Below, in pieces: positions 16,663 to 24,319 of a DNA stretch of 36,582 nucleotides (within the stretch, counting starts at the first letter, position 1; each line of letters starts with the position of its first letter). This stretch comes from Nitrospirota bacterium. Its GTDB lineage: Bacteria > Nitrospirota > Thermodesulfovibrionia > UBA6902 > DSMQ01. Location of the stretch: NCBI GenBank assembly GCA_016212185.1, contig JACRGX010000057.1, positions 1-36,582 of the forward strand, read 5' to 3'. The position numbers and the translations under genes are program-made. Under the pieces are notes generated by a model that was given only the letters and a program-made list of their open reading frames with translations, did not search any database and was not told where the DNA came from.

Positions 16663-17778
16663 ATGGATAAAAAAATGACAATTCCAATGCTGGACCTCAG
16701 GGCGCAGTACAGGTCCTTGAAATTTGAGATAGAGGAAGCTCTCCATGAAATTTTTGAAAGCGGGCATTTTGTCTTGGGTCCAAATGTAGAGGCATTGGAA
16801 AGGGAAATAGCTGAATATCACGGTGTTAAATATGCGCTTGGCCTTGCCTCAGGCACGGATGCGCTTCATTTCAGTCTAAGTGCGCTTGGAATAAAGGAAG
16901 GAGACGAGGTGATAACAACACCGTTTACCTTTATTGCAACTGCCGAGACAATTGCCTATGTAGGAGCCATGCCGGTTTTTGCCGATATTAAAAAAGATAC
17001 ATTTAATATAGACTCCCTGAGTGTTGAGAAAAAGATAACGCCGAGGACAAAAGCCATTATTCCTGTGCATCTTTTCGGACAGCCTGCTGACATGGATGAA
17101 ATAATGCAGTTAGCAAAGAAATATAACCTGAAGGTAATTGAGGACTGCGCCCAGGCATTCGGGGCAAAGTACAAAGGGGTTAAGGCAGGCGGCATTGGCG
17201 ATGCCGGATGTTTTAGTTTTTATCCGAGCAAAAATCTTGGCGCTTACGGTGACGGCGGCATGATGATAACCAATAATCCTGAAATATATGAAAAAGTAAA
17301 ACTTCTTAGGAATCACAGTACTGTGGCGCCGTACCGGCATCGTTCAATCGGTTATAACAGCAGGCTTGATGAAGTGCAGGCGGCAATTTTGAGAATAAAA
17401 TTCAGACATATAGATTTATATAATCAGAAAAGGCAGGAGGTTGCCAAACTTTATACGACAATGCTCGGCAGTGCAGTCCGGTGTCCGCAGGAATTTTCCG
17501 ATAGGACGCATGTCTATCACCAATATACAATCAGGTCAGCGAAAAGGGATAAAATACAGAGCTTCCTCAAGTCAGACAATGTATCTTCGGTTGTTTATTA
17601 TCCGCTGCCCCTTCATCTTCAGGAGGCTTTTAAATATCTGGGGTATAAAGAAGGTGATTTTCCTGAGACTGAGTCTGCGGCAAAAGAAGTCCTCTCGCTT
17701 CCGATTTATCCCGAATTGGAATCGGAGAAGGTAAAAATTATTGCTGAAATTATTTTGAAGTGGTTTAAAATTTCCTAA
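16663..17778 (+). CDS. gnnB: DegT/DnrJ/EryC1 PLP aminotransferase, probable GnnB
   Basis: 371 residues, full-length sugar aminotransferase. The PLP lysine is K190 in SFYPSKNLGAYGDGG; D161 and Q164 in EDCAQAFGAKY position the cofactor ring; SGTDAL (63-68) binds phosphate. It starts 3 bp after the oxidoreductase gene, so the pair is co-translated. I infer that it aminates the 3-keto sugar to UDP-GlcNAc3N using glutamate, giving a 2,3-diamino sugar for lipid A. Other DegT enzymes make O-antigen sugars, so this remains a context-based call. The 3' end overlaps convergent fabF by 14 bp. Confidence 0.78.
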   Translation: MDKKMTIPMLDLRAQYRSLKFEIEEALHEIFESGHFVLGPNVEALEREIAEYHGVKYALGLASGTDALHFSLSALGIKEGDEVITTPFTFIATAETIAYVGAMPVFADIKKDTFNIDSLSVEKKITPRTKAIIPVHLFGQPADMDEIMQLAKKYNLKVIEDCAQAFGAKYKGVKAGGIGDAGCFSFYPSKNLGAYGDGGMMITNNPEIYEKVKLLRNHSTVAPYRHRSIGYNSRLDEVQAAILRIKFRHIDLYNQKRQEVAKLYTTMLGSAVRCPQEFSDRTHVYHQYTIRSAKRDKIQSFLKSDNVSSVVYYPLPLHLQEAFKYLGYKEGDFPETESAAKEVLSLPIYPELESEKVKIIAEIILKWFKIS

Positions 17779-19087
17779 GCACCAACACTGCATTGACCCC
17801 GCCAAAACCAAAGGAGTTTGAGAGAGCGGTATTTAAGTCCTTCTTTTGCGTTTTTTTAACATAATTAAGATTACGGTCAAGGTCCGGATTTTCGAGATTA
17901 ATAACCGGCGTTATAATTCCCCTGCTGATTGAGAGAGCTGTTATTGCAGCCTCAACCGCGCCCGCACCTCCAAGCATATGCCCGAGCATGGATTTACAGG
18001 CGCTTATGGGAATACCGGAGGCATGTGTGCCAAAGACTTTTTTTACTGCCTGTATCTCCGCCCTGTCCCCGAGCGCTGTTGATGTGGCATGGGCATTAAT
18101 ATAGTCAACATCTTCTATTGAGATTTTTGCATCGTTTAACGCCTTCTTTATCGCAGAGGCTTCGCCTCTGCCGTCAGGCTTTGTCATGTGAAACGCATCA
18201 GAAGATGTCCCGTATCCGGTAATTTCAGCATAAATATTTGCACCTCTTTTTAGTGCGTGATTAAGTTCTTCAAGCACAAGAATTCCCGCGCCTTCTGCAA
18301 TTACAAAGCCGTCCCTGCCTCTGTCAAAAGGCCTGCTTGCTTTTTCAGGGTTATTATTTCTTTTTGAGAGTGCGCCTGCTGCACTGTAACCGCCGACGGC
18401 AAATCTGCAAATAGGCGCCTCCGCCCCTCCTGCAATTGATAGATTAATTTCTCCATGTTGTATTAATCTTAATGCCTCGCCGATGGCGTTTGCCCCGGAG
18501 GCGCAGGCCGTTGATATGCCGAGGGAAGGGCCCTTTATGCCAAAGCGCATGGAGATATAAGATGAGGCCATGCTGATTGCAGTTGCAGGCATAAGATATG
18601 GGGAAAAACGTAAGATGTGAGGTGTAAGGCGTGAGGAGATAAACTTTTTTCTGACTCCCGACTCTCGGAATCGAGTCGTGCCGACCTGACTTCTGATGAT
18701 AGATTTTTCAAAAGTGCTTATCCCCCCCCTGCTTGAGCCGATGACAACTCCTGCTGAAGCAAGTGAGGAGTGATTTTGTTTTTCTAACCCCTGACCTCTG
18801 ACCCCTGACCCCCGACGTATAAGTCCCGCATCTTCCAGCGCCATTACCGCGGCGGCAATTGCATAATGTATGAACGGATCAAGCCTTAGGATATCTTTTT
18901 TTGAAAGATATTTTTCAGGTGAAAATCCTTTGAGTTCCCCGGCGATTCGGGATGAGAGCCCGGAGGCGTCAAACCTTGTTATTAAGCCTATTCCCGAGCG
19001 CCCTTTTTTTAAATTTTCCCACGTAGCTTCAATGTCGTTTCCAAGCGGAGTAACAGCGCCGATGCCTGTGATTACAACTCGTTTCAT
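17765..19087 (-). CDS. fabF: 3-oxoacyl-ACP synthase II (FabF), with two in-frame insertions
   Basis: 440 residues, about 25-30 longer than usual. The catalytic triad is intact: C195 in GISTACASG, H333 in NAHATSTALGD, H370 in SMLGHMLGGAGAVE, with K365. FabF condenses malonyl-ACP with acyl-ACP in fatty acid elongation. Two repeat-derived insertions are read in frame, at about residues 92-110 (RRGSGVRGQGLEKQ) and 133-163 (SQVGTTRFRESGVRKK to about ILRFSP). Both lie before the active-site cysteine, in segments that vary in length in the family. A good promoter sits only 8 bp upstream of ATG, suggesting a leaderless message. It converges with gnnB. Confidence 0.92.
   Translation of the reverse strand: MKRVVITGIGAVTPLGNDIEATWENLKKGRSGIGLITRFDASGLSSRIAGELKGFSPEKYLSKKDILRLDPFIHYAIAAAVMALEDAGLIRRGSGVRGQGLEKQNHSSLASAGVVIGSSRGGISTFEKSIIRSQVGTTRFRESGVRKKFISSRLTPHILRFSPYLMPATAISMASSYISMRFGIKGPSLGISTACASGANAIGEALRLIQHGEINLSIAGGAEAPICRFAVGGYSAAGALSKRNNNPEKASRPFDRGRDGFVIAEGAGILVLEELNHALKRGANIYAEITGYGTSSDAFHMTKPDGRGEASAIKKALNDAKISIEDVDYINAHATSTALGDRAEIQAVKKVFGTHASGIPISACKSMLGHMLGGAGAVEAAITALSISRGIITPVINLENPDLDRNLNYVKKTQKKDLNTALSNSFGFGGVNAVLVLRKF
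18609..18696. repeat. Heptamer arrays in frame in fabF (insert 2)
   Basis: CGTAAGA, TGTGAGG, TGTAAGG, CGTGAGG (18609-18636, consensus YGTRAGG), an A/T spacer, then CTGACTC, CCGACTC and related words to about 18696. Within the second part, CGACTC and GAGTCG form a perfect 6-bp inverted repeat around TCGGAATC. It encodes about 30 residues of FabF without a stop. Confidence 0.7.
18787..18814. repeat. Heptamer array in frame in fabF (insert 1)
   Basis: ACCCCTG, ACCTCTG, ACCCCTG, ACCCCCG in direct succession. On the coding strand it reads as GSGVRGQG in FabF. No partner arm is evident. Confidence 0.7.
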
Positions 19088-19095
19088 AGCAGTTT

Positions 19096-19124
19096 ATATT
19101 AGCATGGGTGAAAAGAAAGAACAA
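19096..19124 (-). promoter_or_regulatory. Predicted fabF promoter, possibly leaderless
   Basis: On the minus strand, TTGTTC (19124-19119) and TAATAT (19101-19096) are separated by 17 bp. The -10 box ends 8 nt before the fabF ATG, so transcription would start at or within about 2 nt of the start codon. Confidence 0.45.
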
Positions 19125-19155
19125 AGAACTGCCGTTAACTACTGATTCTATTAGC

Positions 19156-19246
19156 TGTCATTCCCGCGTAGGCGGGAATCCAGACATCGGAATTAGATTT
19201 CTGTTTTTACAGGAAACCCTGGATTCCTGCTTTTGCAGGAATGACA
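19156..19246. mobile_element. dRS3/MITE-like hairpin element, copy 1
   Basis: 91 bp bounded by TGTCATTCC and GGAATGACA. The left end folds as ATTCCCGCGTAGGCGGGAAT and the right end as ATTCCTGCTTTTGCAGGAAT, giving two hairpins that are also related to each other as an inverted repeat (GGAATCCAG/CTGGATTCC). It resembles ATTCCC...GGGAAT repeats known from Neisseria (dRS3) and many other genomes. No coding capacity. A second copy is at 34381-34491. Confidence 0.75.
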
Positions 19247-19325
19247 GAAAGCGCAAAAGTGCGTTTTGTGGTGAACTTTTTTCAGAGAATAGAAAATTTT
19301 ATCCTGAAAAGTTATCATATGCGGT

Positions 19326-19465
19326 ATGAATAAAACCGAAGAAGCAACAGAACTTTTCAGCAAGGGCTTTAACTGAACGCAGTCATGATTGCCAAAGAGA
19401 AATGCCCAAGGTATATTAAAGACGCGGTTGAGATATTGGAGGATATACTAATAGAAAGAAATTGA
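19326..19465 (+). pseudogene. Remnant of a C_GCAxxG_C_C family redox protein gene
   Basis: Two pieces of a gene remain. ATG at 19326 reads MNKTEEATELFSKGFN and then hits TGA (19374) where family members have the first cysteine of GFNCAQAV. In another frame, 19385-19465 reads MIAKEKCPRYIKDAVEILEDIL and so on to TGA, matching the family's C-terminus. The roughly 100 residues between, with the other conserved cysteines, are missing. A deletion with frame change is the simplest reading. The surrounding ~490 bp (19088-19580) holds only this remnant and two repeat elements. Confidence 0.5.
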
Positions 19466-19550
19466 TTAGCCACAGATGAACACAGATTTTAAAAATATTT
19501 TTGATGTTTCTGTATTTTTTCTGTGTAAATCAGTGTAAATCTGCGGCTAA
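19466..19550. repeat. Inverted 8-mer arrays upstream of moaC
   Basis: The ends are TTAGCC and GGCTAA, exact reverse complements. Left words: GCCACAGA, TGAACACA, GATTTTAA. Right words: TTCTGTGT, AAATCAGT, GTAAATCT, GCGGCTAA. The arms pair imperfectly (CACAGATGAACACAGAT against GCAGATTTACACTGATT). Similar 'CACAGATGAACACAGAT' repeats are common in other bacteria. Confidence 0.7.
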
Positions 19551-19580
19551 AATCTTATAATTCCCTAAATTTAAAAAATC

Positions 19581-20054
19581 ATGAAAAAGCTTAGTCATTT
19601 TGATGAAAAGGGCAGGGCAAAGATGGTTGATGTAGGCGTCAAACCAGCGACAGTGCGCGAGGCAGTTGCAGGGGGCGCTGTTTATATGGAAAAAGAAACG
19701 CTTAAACTTATTACCGGCAGGAAAATCTCAAAAGGCGATGTGTTTGAAACGGCAAGGCTTGCCGGCATAATGGCGGCAAAGAAAACGCACGAGCTGATCC
19801 CCCTTTGTCACCCGCTCAATATTACTTCGGTCAGCGTGGATTTTGATATTGATAAGAAAAAAAACAGAGTCGGCATTGAGGCGAAGGTGAAATGCACAGG
19901 ACAAACAGGAGTGGAAATGGAAGCGCTGACAGCCGTTTCAGTCGCTGCTCTTACAATTTACGATATGTGCAAGGCTGTGGACAGGGGGATGGCCATTTCA
20001 GACATCATGCTTATGGAAAAACGCGGCGGCAAAAGCGGAGAGTGGAAGAGATAA
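19581..20054 (+). CDS. moaC: Cyclic pyranopterin monophosphate synthase MoaC
   Basis: 157 residues, full length for MoaC. It opens with [16 protein letters not shown] and contains [33 protein letters not shown] and [12 protein letters not shown], which supply substrate-binding and active-site residues. MoaC turns 3',8-cyclo-GTP into cyclic pyranopterin monophosphate in molybdenum cofactor synthesis, after MoaA. No other moa gene is in the window. No Shine-Dalgarno is visible before ATG 19581; the inverted word array ends 30 bp upstream. Confidence 0.95.
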   Translation: MKKLSHFDEKGRAKMVDVGVKPATVREAVAGGAVYMEKETLKLITGRKISKGDVFETARLAGIMAAKKTHELIPLCHPLNITSVSVDFDIDKKKNRVGIEAKVKCTGQTGVEMEALTAVSVAALTIYDMCKAVDRGMAISDIMLMEKRGGKSGEWKR

Positions 20055-20084
20055 CACATAATATGTATAATATAATGAATTTTC

Positions 20085-20115
20085 TTGACAGAAATTATGA
20101 GTTTATGTTTATGTA
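20085..20115 (+). promoter_or_regulatory. Possible promoter for the RCC1-repeat gene
   Basis: TTGACA (20085-20090), with a -10-like TTATGT (20109-20114) after 18 bp. It overlaps a palindrome, GTTTA-N8-TAAAC (20101-20118). Weak -10, so uncertain. Confidence 0.35.
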
Positions 20116-20139
20116 AACTCGCACTGACGAGGGGGTAAG

Positions 20140-21714
20140 ATGAAGAAGACGACCGTATTTATAAACTGTTTTTTACTGCTTTCACTGTCTGTTATTTTTC
20201 TGTTTGCGGCCCTGCCGGCGGAATCCTTAGCCGCTACTCCGAAGATTGTATCAGGATATTATCATACATTAGCCATAAAGTCAGACGGGACCTTATGGGC
20301 ATGGGGAAGAAACAACTACGGTCAATTAGGAGACGGAACGACAACCCAGAGAACCACTTCAACACAAATAGGCACAGATAATAAATGGGTCTCCATTGCT
20401 GCAGGAGGCACTCACACGGCAGCCATAAAGTCAGACGGGACATTATGGACATGGGGGAGCAACAGTTACGGTGAATTAGGAGACGGAACAACAACCAATA
20501 GATTTGCCCCGATACAAATAGGAACGGATAATAAATGGGTCTCAATTACAGCGGGCGACTCTTATACAATAGCCATAAAGTCAGACGGGACCTTATGGGT
20601 ATGGGGAAAAAATAACGAGGGCCAATTAGGAGACGGAACAACAACCAATAGAAACATTTCGACACAGATAGGCGCAGATAATAAATGGATATCTGTTACA
20701 GGGGGATTTTATCACACCATAGCCTTAAAATCAGACGGGACATTATGGGCATGGGGATCCAACAATTATGGTCAATTAGGAGACGGAACAACGACTAAAA
20801 GAAACACCCCGGCACAAATAGGCGCGGATAATAACTGGGTTTCTGTTGCAACAGGATATTTTCACAGTATAGCTCTCAAATCAGACGGGACATTATGGGC
20901 ATGGGGATGGAGCTATTCAGGTCAGCCCGGCGGTACAACAACTCAGAGATTAACCCCGGCACAAATAGGCACAGAGAATGTATGGGTCTCTGTTGAAGGG
21001 GGAAGAGATCACACCATAGCTTCAAAATCAGACGGGACGATATGGGCGTGGGGATGGAACGGGTATGGCCAGCTTGGAGACGAAACAATAAGTCATAAAT
21101 ACTCACCTGTTCAAGTAACTACTTCTGCTAAAGCAACCAAACCTGTTCAAGCGGCTGCACCTGCTCAGGCAACCACACCTGCTCAAATAACTGATTGTGC
21201 TGATAAAGATGCCGATGGATATGGCAATCCCGGCAGCGCCTCCTGCCCTAACGGTTTAGCAACAGACTGTAATGACAATGATGGCACAATCAACCCCGGT
21301 GCGGCTGAGATATCAAATAACAATACTGATGACGATTGCAATCCTGAAACGCCCGGCATTTCAGTTTCAGGCAATGCTTACAACTACCCTGTGCCTTTAT
21401 TCAGGGCCGGGTTGTCCCTTAGTGTGAATTCATCATCACTGTCAACAAGTTATCTTAACTATTACTATGCCCGTAACGTGTTTAGTTTTATAAGCACATC
21501 AATTACAGACGTTACTGCAGCAGGAGGAATTGCAACGGTTACAGGTACAGGAAAAGTCAATGGAATTGATGGGTGTTCGTTTAAGGCAACAGTCACTGAC
21601 GGCGCCCCGGATGCTATGGGAATAGTGATTACGCCTGGGGGAGCCTGCACTACTTCTTACAATGCTGACACACAGACCGTAACCAGCGGGAATCTTATGG
21701 TAGCGGGAGAGTGA
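20140..21714 (+). CDS. Secreted RCC1-repeat protein with MopE-like metal-binding motif
   Basis: 524 residues. A signal peptide (about 1-31) leads into six near-identical RCC1 repeats of about 51 residues (core [20 protein letters not shown]), then a Pro/Ala/Thr-rich linker ([16 protein letters not shown]). Next comes [11 protein letters not shown]...[15 protein letters not shown]...DDDCN, the pattern of MopE-type and thrombospondin-like Ca2+ or Cu-binding segments on surface proteins. A C-terminal beta-rich domain ends in a Gly-rich tail. Location should be cell surface or outside. RCC1 propellers normally have seven blades; only six are clear. Shine-Dalgarno GAGGGGG at 20129-20135. Function unknown. 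Confidence 0.75.
   Translation: MKKTTVFINCFLLLSLSVIFLFAALPAESLAATPKIVSGYYHTLAIKSDGTLWAWGRNNYGQLGDGTTTQRTTSTQIGTDNKWVSIAAGGTHTAAIKSDGTLWTWGSNSYGELGDGTTTNRFAPIQIGTDNKWVSITAGDSYTIAIKSDGTLWVWGKNNEGQLGDGTTTNRNISTQIGADNKWISVTGGFYHTIALKSDGTLWAWGSNNYGQLGDGTTTKRNTPAQIGADNNWVSVATGYFHSIALKSDGTLWAWGWSYSGQPGGTTTQRLTPAQIGTENVWVSVEGGRDHTIASKSDGTIWAWGWNGYGQLGDETISHKYSPVQVTTSAKATKPVQAAAPAQATTPAQITDCADKDADGYGNPGSASCPNGLATDCNDNDGTINPGAAEISNNNTDDDCNPETPGISVSGNAYNYPVPLFRAGLSLSVNSSSLSTSYLNYYYARNVFSFISTSITDVTAAGGIATVTGTGKVNGIDGCSFKATVTDGAPDAMGIVITPGGACTTSYNADTQTVTSGNLMVAGE
20250..21110 (+). repeat. Six tandem RCC1 repeats, about 153 bp each
   Basis: The DNA repeats as well as the protein: TCAGACGGGACATTATGG and close variants recur about every 150 bp, at six sites. 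Nucleotide similarity this high suggests recent duplication or ongoing conversion. Copy five has lost LGD (GQPGGTTT). Confidence 0.8.
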
Positions 21715-21715
21715 G

Positions 21716-22222
21716 TTACCTGTACCTCTTCACCTCAAACCTGTAAAGTTCAATTTTTTCCCCGGGTGATATGCCTGCTTTAAGCGATGCTATCCTTATC
21801 TGTTCTTCAACTGTGTCTACGCCTTCAAGGTCAGGAAGAAGCAATCCCCTCCGACTGCCGCTTTTGACAATCACGCCGTATTTTTTAGGGTTAAGTTCCT
21901 GCGGTTCCCTGATTTTTTCAGGCGGTGTGAGCACGTCAACCGAGTATTGAAGTTCATCAAGTTCTGAAGGCTCAACAGGAAGGAATCTCGGGTCCTGCGT
22001 GGCGGCGCTTATTGCATTTTGGATAATTTCATGTGCAACATTTTTAGCAACAGGAGAGAATGTTCCTATACAGCCCCTCAGTTCGCCCCTCTTTTTGATG
22101 GATACAAAGACGCCTGCCTTTTCAGTCATTTCAGGGGTAAGCTCAGCAGGCGGACGGCATATTTTCCCTTCCCTGACATATGCCTCAACTGTGCTTTTAG
22201 CAAGTTTTACAAGAGGATGCAT
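21716..22222 (-). CDS. amrA: AmmeMemoRadiSam system protein A (AMMECR1 domain)
   Basis: 168 residues covering one AMMECR1 domain, with the hallmark LRGCIGTF (54-61) and [30 protein letters not shown]. Bacterial members usually occur with a Memo-like and a radical-SAM protein; neither is in the window. The biochemical role is unresolved. It ends 1 bp from the convergent RCC1 gene and follows the polyprenyl synthase gene after 39 bp that are filled by a heptamer array, so it is probably the last gene of that operon. Confidence 0.88.
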   Translation of the reverse strand: MHPLVKLAKSTVEAYVREGKICRPPAELTPEMTEKAGVFVSIKKRGELRGCIGTFSPVAKNVAHEIIQNAISAATQDPRFLPVEPSELDELQYSVDVLTPPEKIREPQELNPKKYGVIVKSGSRRGLLLPDLEGVDTVEEQIRIASLKAGISPGEKIELYRFEVKRYR

Positions 22223-22230
22223 TTTAAATA

Positions 22231-22260
22231 CCGTTATTCGTTATTCGTGATGCGTAACGG
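22231..22260. repeat. Heptamer array between the polyprenyl synthase gene and amrA
   Basis: CGTTATT, CGTTATT, CGTGATG, CGTAACG (22232-22259), with CCGTTA and TAACGG at the ends as inverted complements. The same words (CGTGATG, CGTTATC) form the left arm of the leuS insertion at 2842-2919. Confidence 0.75.
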
Positions 22261-22261
22261 C

Positions 22262-23251
22262 TCACTTTTCACGTCTTAATGAATAATCCGAGATTGCAAG
22301 CAGGGCAGTTTTTTCCATTGAATCTTCAAATATATCAAGTTCTGCCTTTGCTTCATTGAGTATTGCATTTGCCTTTTCATAGGACTTCTCAATGGATTTA
22401 TATTTATTTAACAAATCTAAGATATAAGAAAGGTCTTCTTTTGTGAGTTCTTCAGCCTTGATTATCGTCCTTACTTTTTCAACCTCATCAGGCGATGCTT
22501 CTCTGAGAAGGTATATCAGGGGAAGGGTGATTTTGCCTTCCTCTATGTCTTTCCCTAAGTTTTTGCCGAGCGTTTTTTCTTCTGCCATGTAATCAAGGAT
22601 ATCATCCGCCATCTGAAATGCCATGCCCAGTTTTAATCCAAATAATTCAAGGGCGTTTTCTTTTTCCTGCGGGGCACTAGCTAAAACAGCGCCGCACCTG
22701 CATGCGGCTGACATGAGGATGGCTGTCTTGCCCTTTATAATATTCATGTAATTTTCCTCTGATATGTCAGGGCTGCCTTTTTTGCTTAATTGTATCAGCT
22801 CTCCTTCGCTCATCTTGACAGTGGCATTGGCAAGGGCATCCATAATCTTCTGGCTCTGAAATGAATTGGCAAGCCACAGCGCATTTGAGTAAAGATAATC
22901 GCCGACAAGCACTGCTATCTGATTTCCCCAGAGGGAATGGGCTGACGGCTGTCCGCGCCTCATATTTGCGCCGTCAACCACGTCGTCATGAAGCAGGGAA
23001 GCTGTATGTATTGATTCGGCGCAGCAGGCTAAGATGCTGCTCTTTTCTCCGATATACCCGGATATTTTGGAGGATAGAATTGCGAGCAGGGGCCTGATGC
23101 GCTTTCCGCCGCCTTCAAGCAGGTGCCTGCCGACCATGGAGATCGCAGGGGCGACAGTGCCCAGAGTTTCTTTTATTCTTTGCTCTGCTGCCGCTATGTC
23201 CTTCTGATAATATTTCCAGACTTCTTCTGCCGTCATAGTTTTAACAATCAA
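22262..23251 (-). CDS. Long-chain polyprenyl diphosphate synthase
   Basis: 329 residues, all-helical prenyl synthase. The first aspartate-rich motif is DDVVD (89-93) in HTASLLHDDVVDGANMRRG, the second DDILD (216-220) in FQMADDILDYM. The fifth residue before the first motif is Ala84, a small residue typical of enzymes making long chains. It elongates FPP or GGPP with isopentenyl diphosphate to give a quinone side chain or carrier lipid precursor; exact length cannot be read. It overlaps mtnA by 4 bp. ATG for Met6 (23236) is another start. Confidence 0.9.
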   Translation of the reverse strand: MIVKTMTAEEVWKYYQKDIAAAEQRIKETLGTVAPAISMVGRHLLEGGGKRIRPLLAILSSKISGYIGEKSSILACCAESIHTASLLHDDVVDGANMRRGQPSAHSLWGNQIAVLVGDYLYSNALWLANSFQSQKIMDALANATVKMSEGELIQLSKKGSPDISEENYMNIIKGKTAILMSAACRCGAVLASAPQEKENALELFGLKLGMAFQMADDILDYMAEEKTLGKNLGKDIEEGKITLPLIYLLREASPDEVEKVRTIIKAEELTKEDLSYILDLLNKYKSIEKSYEKANAILNEAKAELDIFEDSMEKTALLAISDYSLRREK

Positions 23252-24309
23252 TGTTTCACCCTTATTTTATCAAGATTGATATTGTTTTTTTGCAGTTTGT
23301 ATAAATCTTTAGGCTTAAATGCGCCTTTTTCTGTGATGATGGCAGTTATGTACTTTGCCGGTGTTACGTCAAAGGCGATATTTCTTGCCTTTACGCCGTG
23401 CGGCGCTATTCTGCATGAAAATACACTGGTGACTTCTTTTGAATCTCTCTCCTCTATCGGGATAAATTTCCCTGACGGGATTGAAAAGTCAATACTGCTT
23501 AACGGCGCCGCAACATAAAAAGGGATGCCGTGCTCCTTGCATAGAACTGCAAGAGGGTAGGTCCCTATCTTATTTGCCACATCGCCGTTGCGCGCTGTCC
23601 TGTCGGTGCCTACAATGGCGAGATTAATTTCCCCTCTTTGCATTAAAGCGCCGGCTGTATTATCCGGGATTAATGTCACGGGAATTTTATCCTTCATTAA
23701 TTCCCATGCGGTAAGGCGCGCTCCCTGAAGCACCGGTCTTGTTTCATCGGCAATTACCTTTATTTTTTTACCCTTTTGGACTGCCATGCGTATTGGTCCG
23801 GTGGCAGTTCCATAACCTCCTGTGGCAAGGGCGCCAGCATTGCAGTGCGTGATTATAGCGTCTCCGTTTTTTATGAACCGTTCACCCCATTTTCCTATTG
23901 CCTTGTTTATCTCAATATCTTCTTTTAAAATCTTTTTTGCCTCTTTTACCAAGAGCGCCTTAAGCTGTGGAACAGCAAGATTCTTATTTGCAATGAGCAG
24001 GTTTTTCATCCTGTTGTTGGCCCATTCTATGTTTACTGCAGTGGGTCTTGTTGACAATATATCCTTAAAGACAGGCTGCAGCGCTTTAAAAAATTCACCA
24101 AAATTCTTTGCCTTTATTTTCTGCGCCCCTAATGCCACGCCCATTGCAGCAGCTATCCCTATGGCAGGCGCACCCCTTATCCAGAGTTTTTTAATCCCTT
24201 CAGCAACCTTGCGGTAATCTTTGCAGATGACATATGAAACCTTTAGCGGGAGCTTGCTCTGGTCAATCATTCTGACTTTTCCGTTGACCCATTCTATTGT
24301 CTTAACCAT
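23248..24309 (-). CDS. mtnA: S-methyl-5-thioribose-1-phosphate isomerase
   Basis: 353 residues, full-length MtnA (eIF2B-like fold). It has RGAPAIGIAAAMG (45-57), the catalytic cysteine C156 in THCNAGALATGGYGTA and the catalytic aspartate D236 in GTDRTARNGDVANKIGTY. It converts methylthioribose-1-phosphate to methylthioribulose-1-phosphate in methionine salvage. It lies 10 bp after the Nramp-related gene and overlaps the polyprenyl synthase gene, so it is within the operon. No other mtn gene is in the window. Confidence 0.95.
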   Translation of the reverse strand: MVKTIEWVNGKVRMIDQSKLPLKVSYVICKDYRKVAEGIKKLWIRGAPAIGIAAAMGVALGAQKIKAKNFGEFFKALQPVFKDILSTRPTAVNIEWANNRMKNLLIANKNLAVPQLKALLVKEAKKILKEDIEINKAIGKWGERFIKNGDAIITHCNAGALATGGYGTATGPIRMAVQKGKKIKVIADETRPVLQGARLTAWELMKDKIPVTLIPDNTAGALMQRGEINLAIVGTDRTARNGDVANKIGTYPLAVLCKEHGIPFYVAAPLSSIDFSIPSGKFIPIEERDSKEVTSVFSCRIAPHGVKARNIAFDVTPAKYITAIITEKGAFKPKDLYKLQKNNINLDKIRVKH

Positions 24310-24319
24310 TTTTGAATTT

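Noticed and set aside
19374-19376. TGA at the first conserved cysteine of the C_GCAxxG_C_C remnant read as selenocysteine
   Set aside because: A second in-frame TGA follows four codons later, and the middle of the protein is missing, so gene decay is the simpler explanation.
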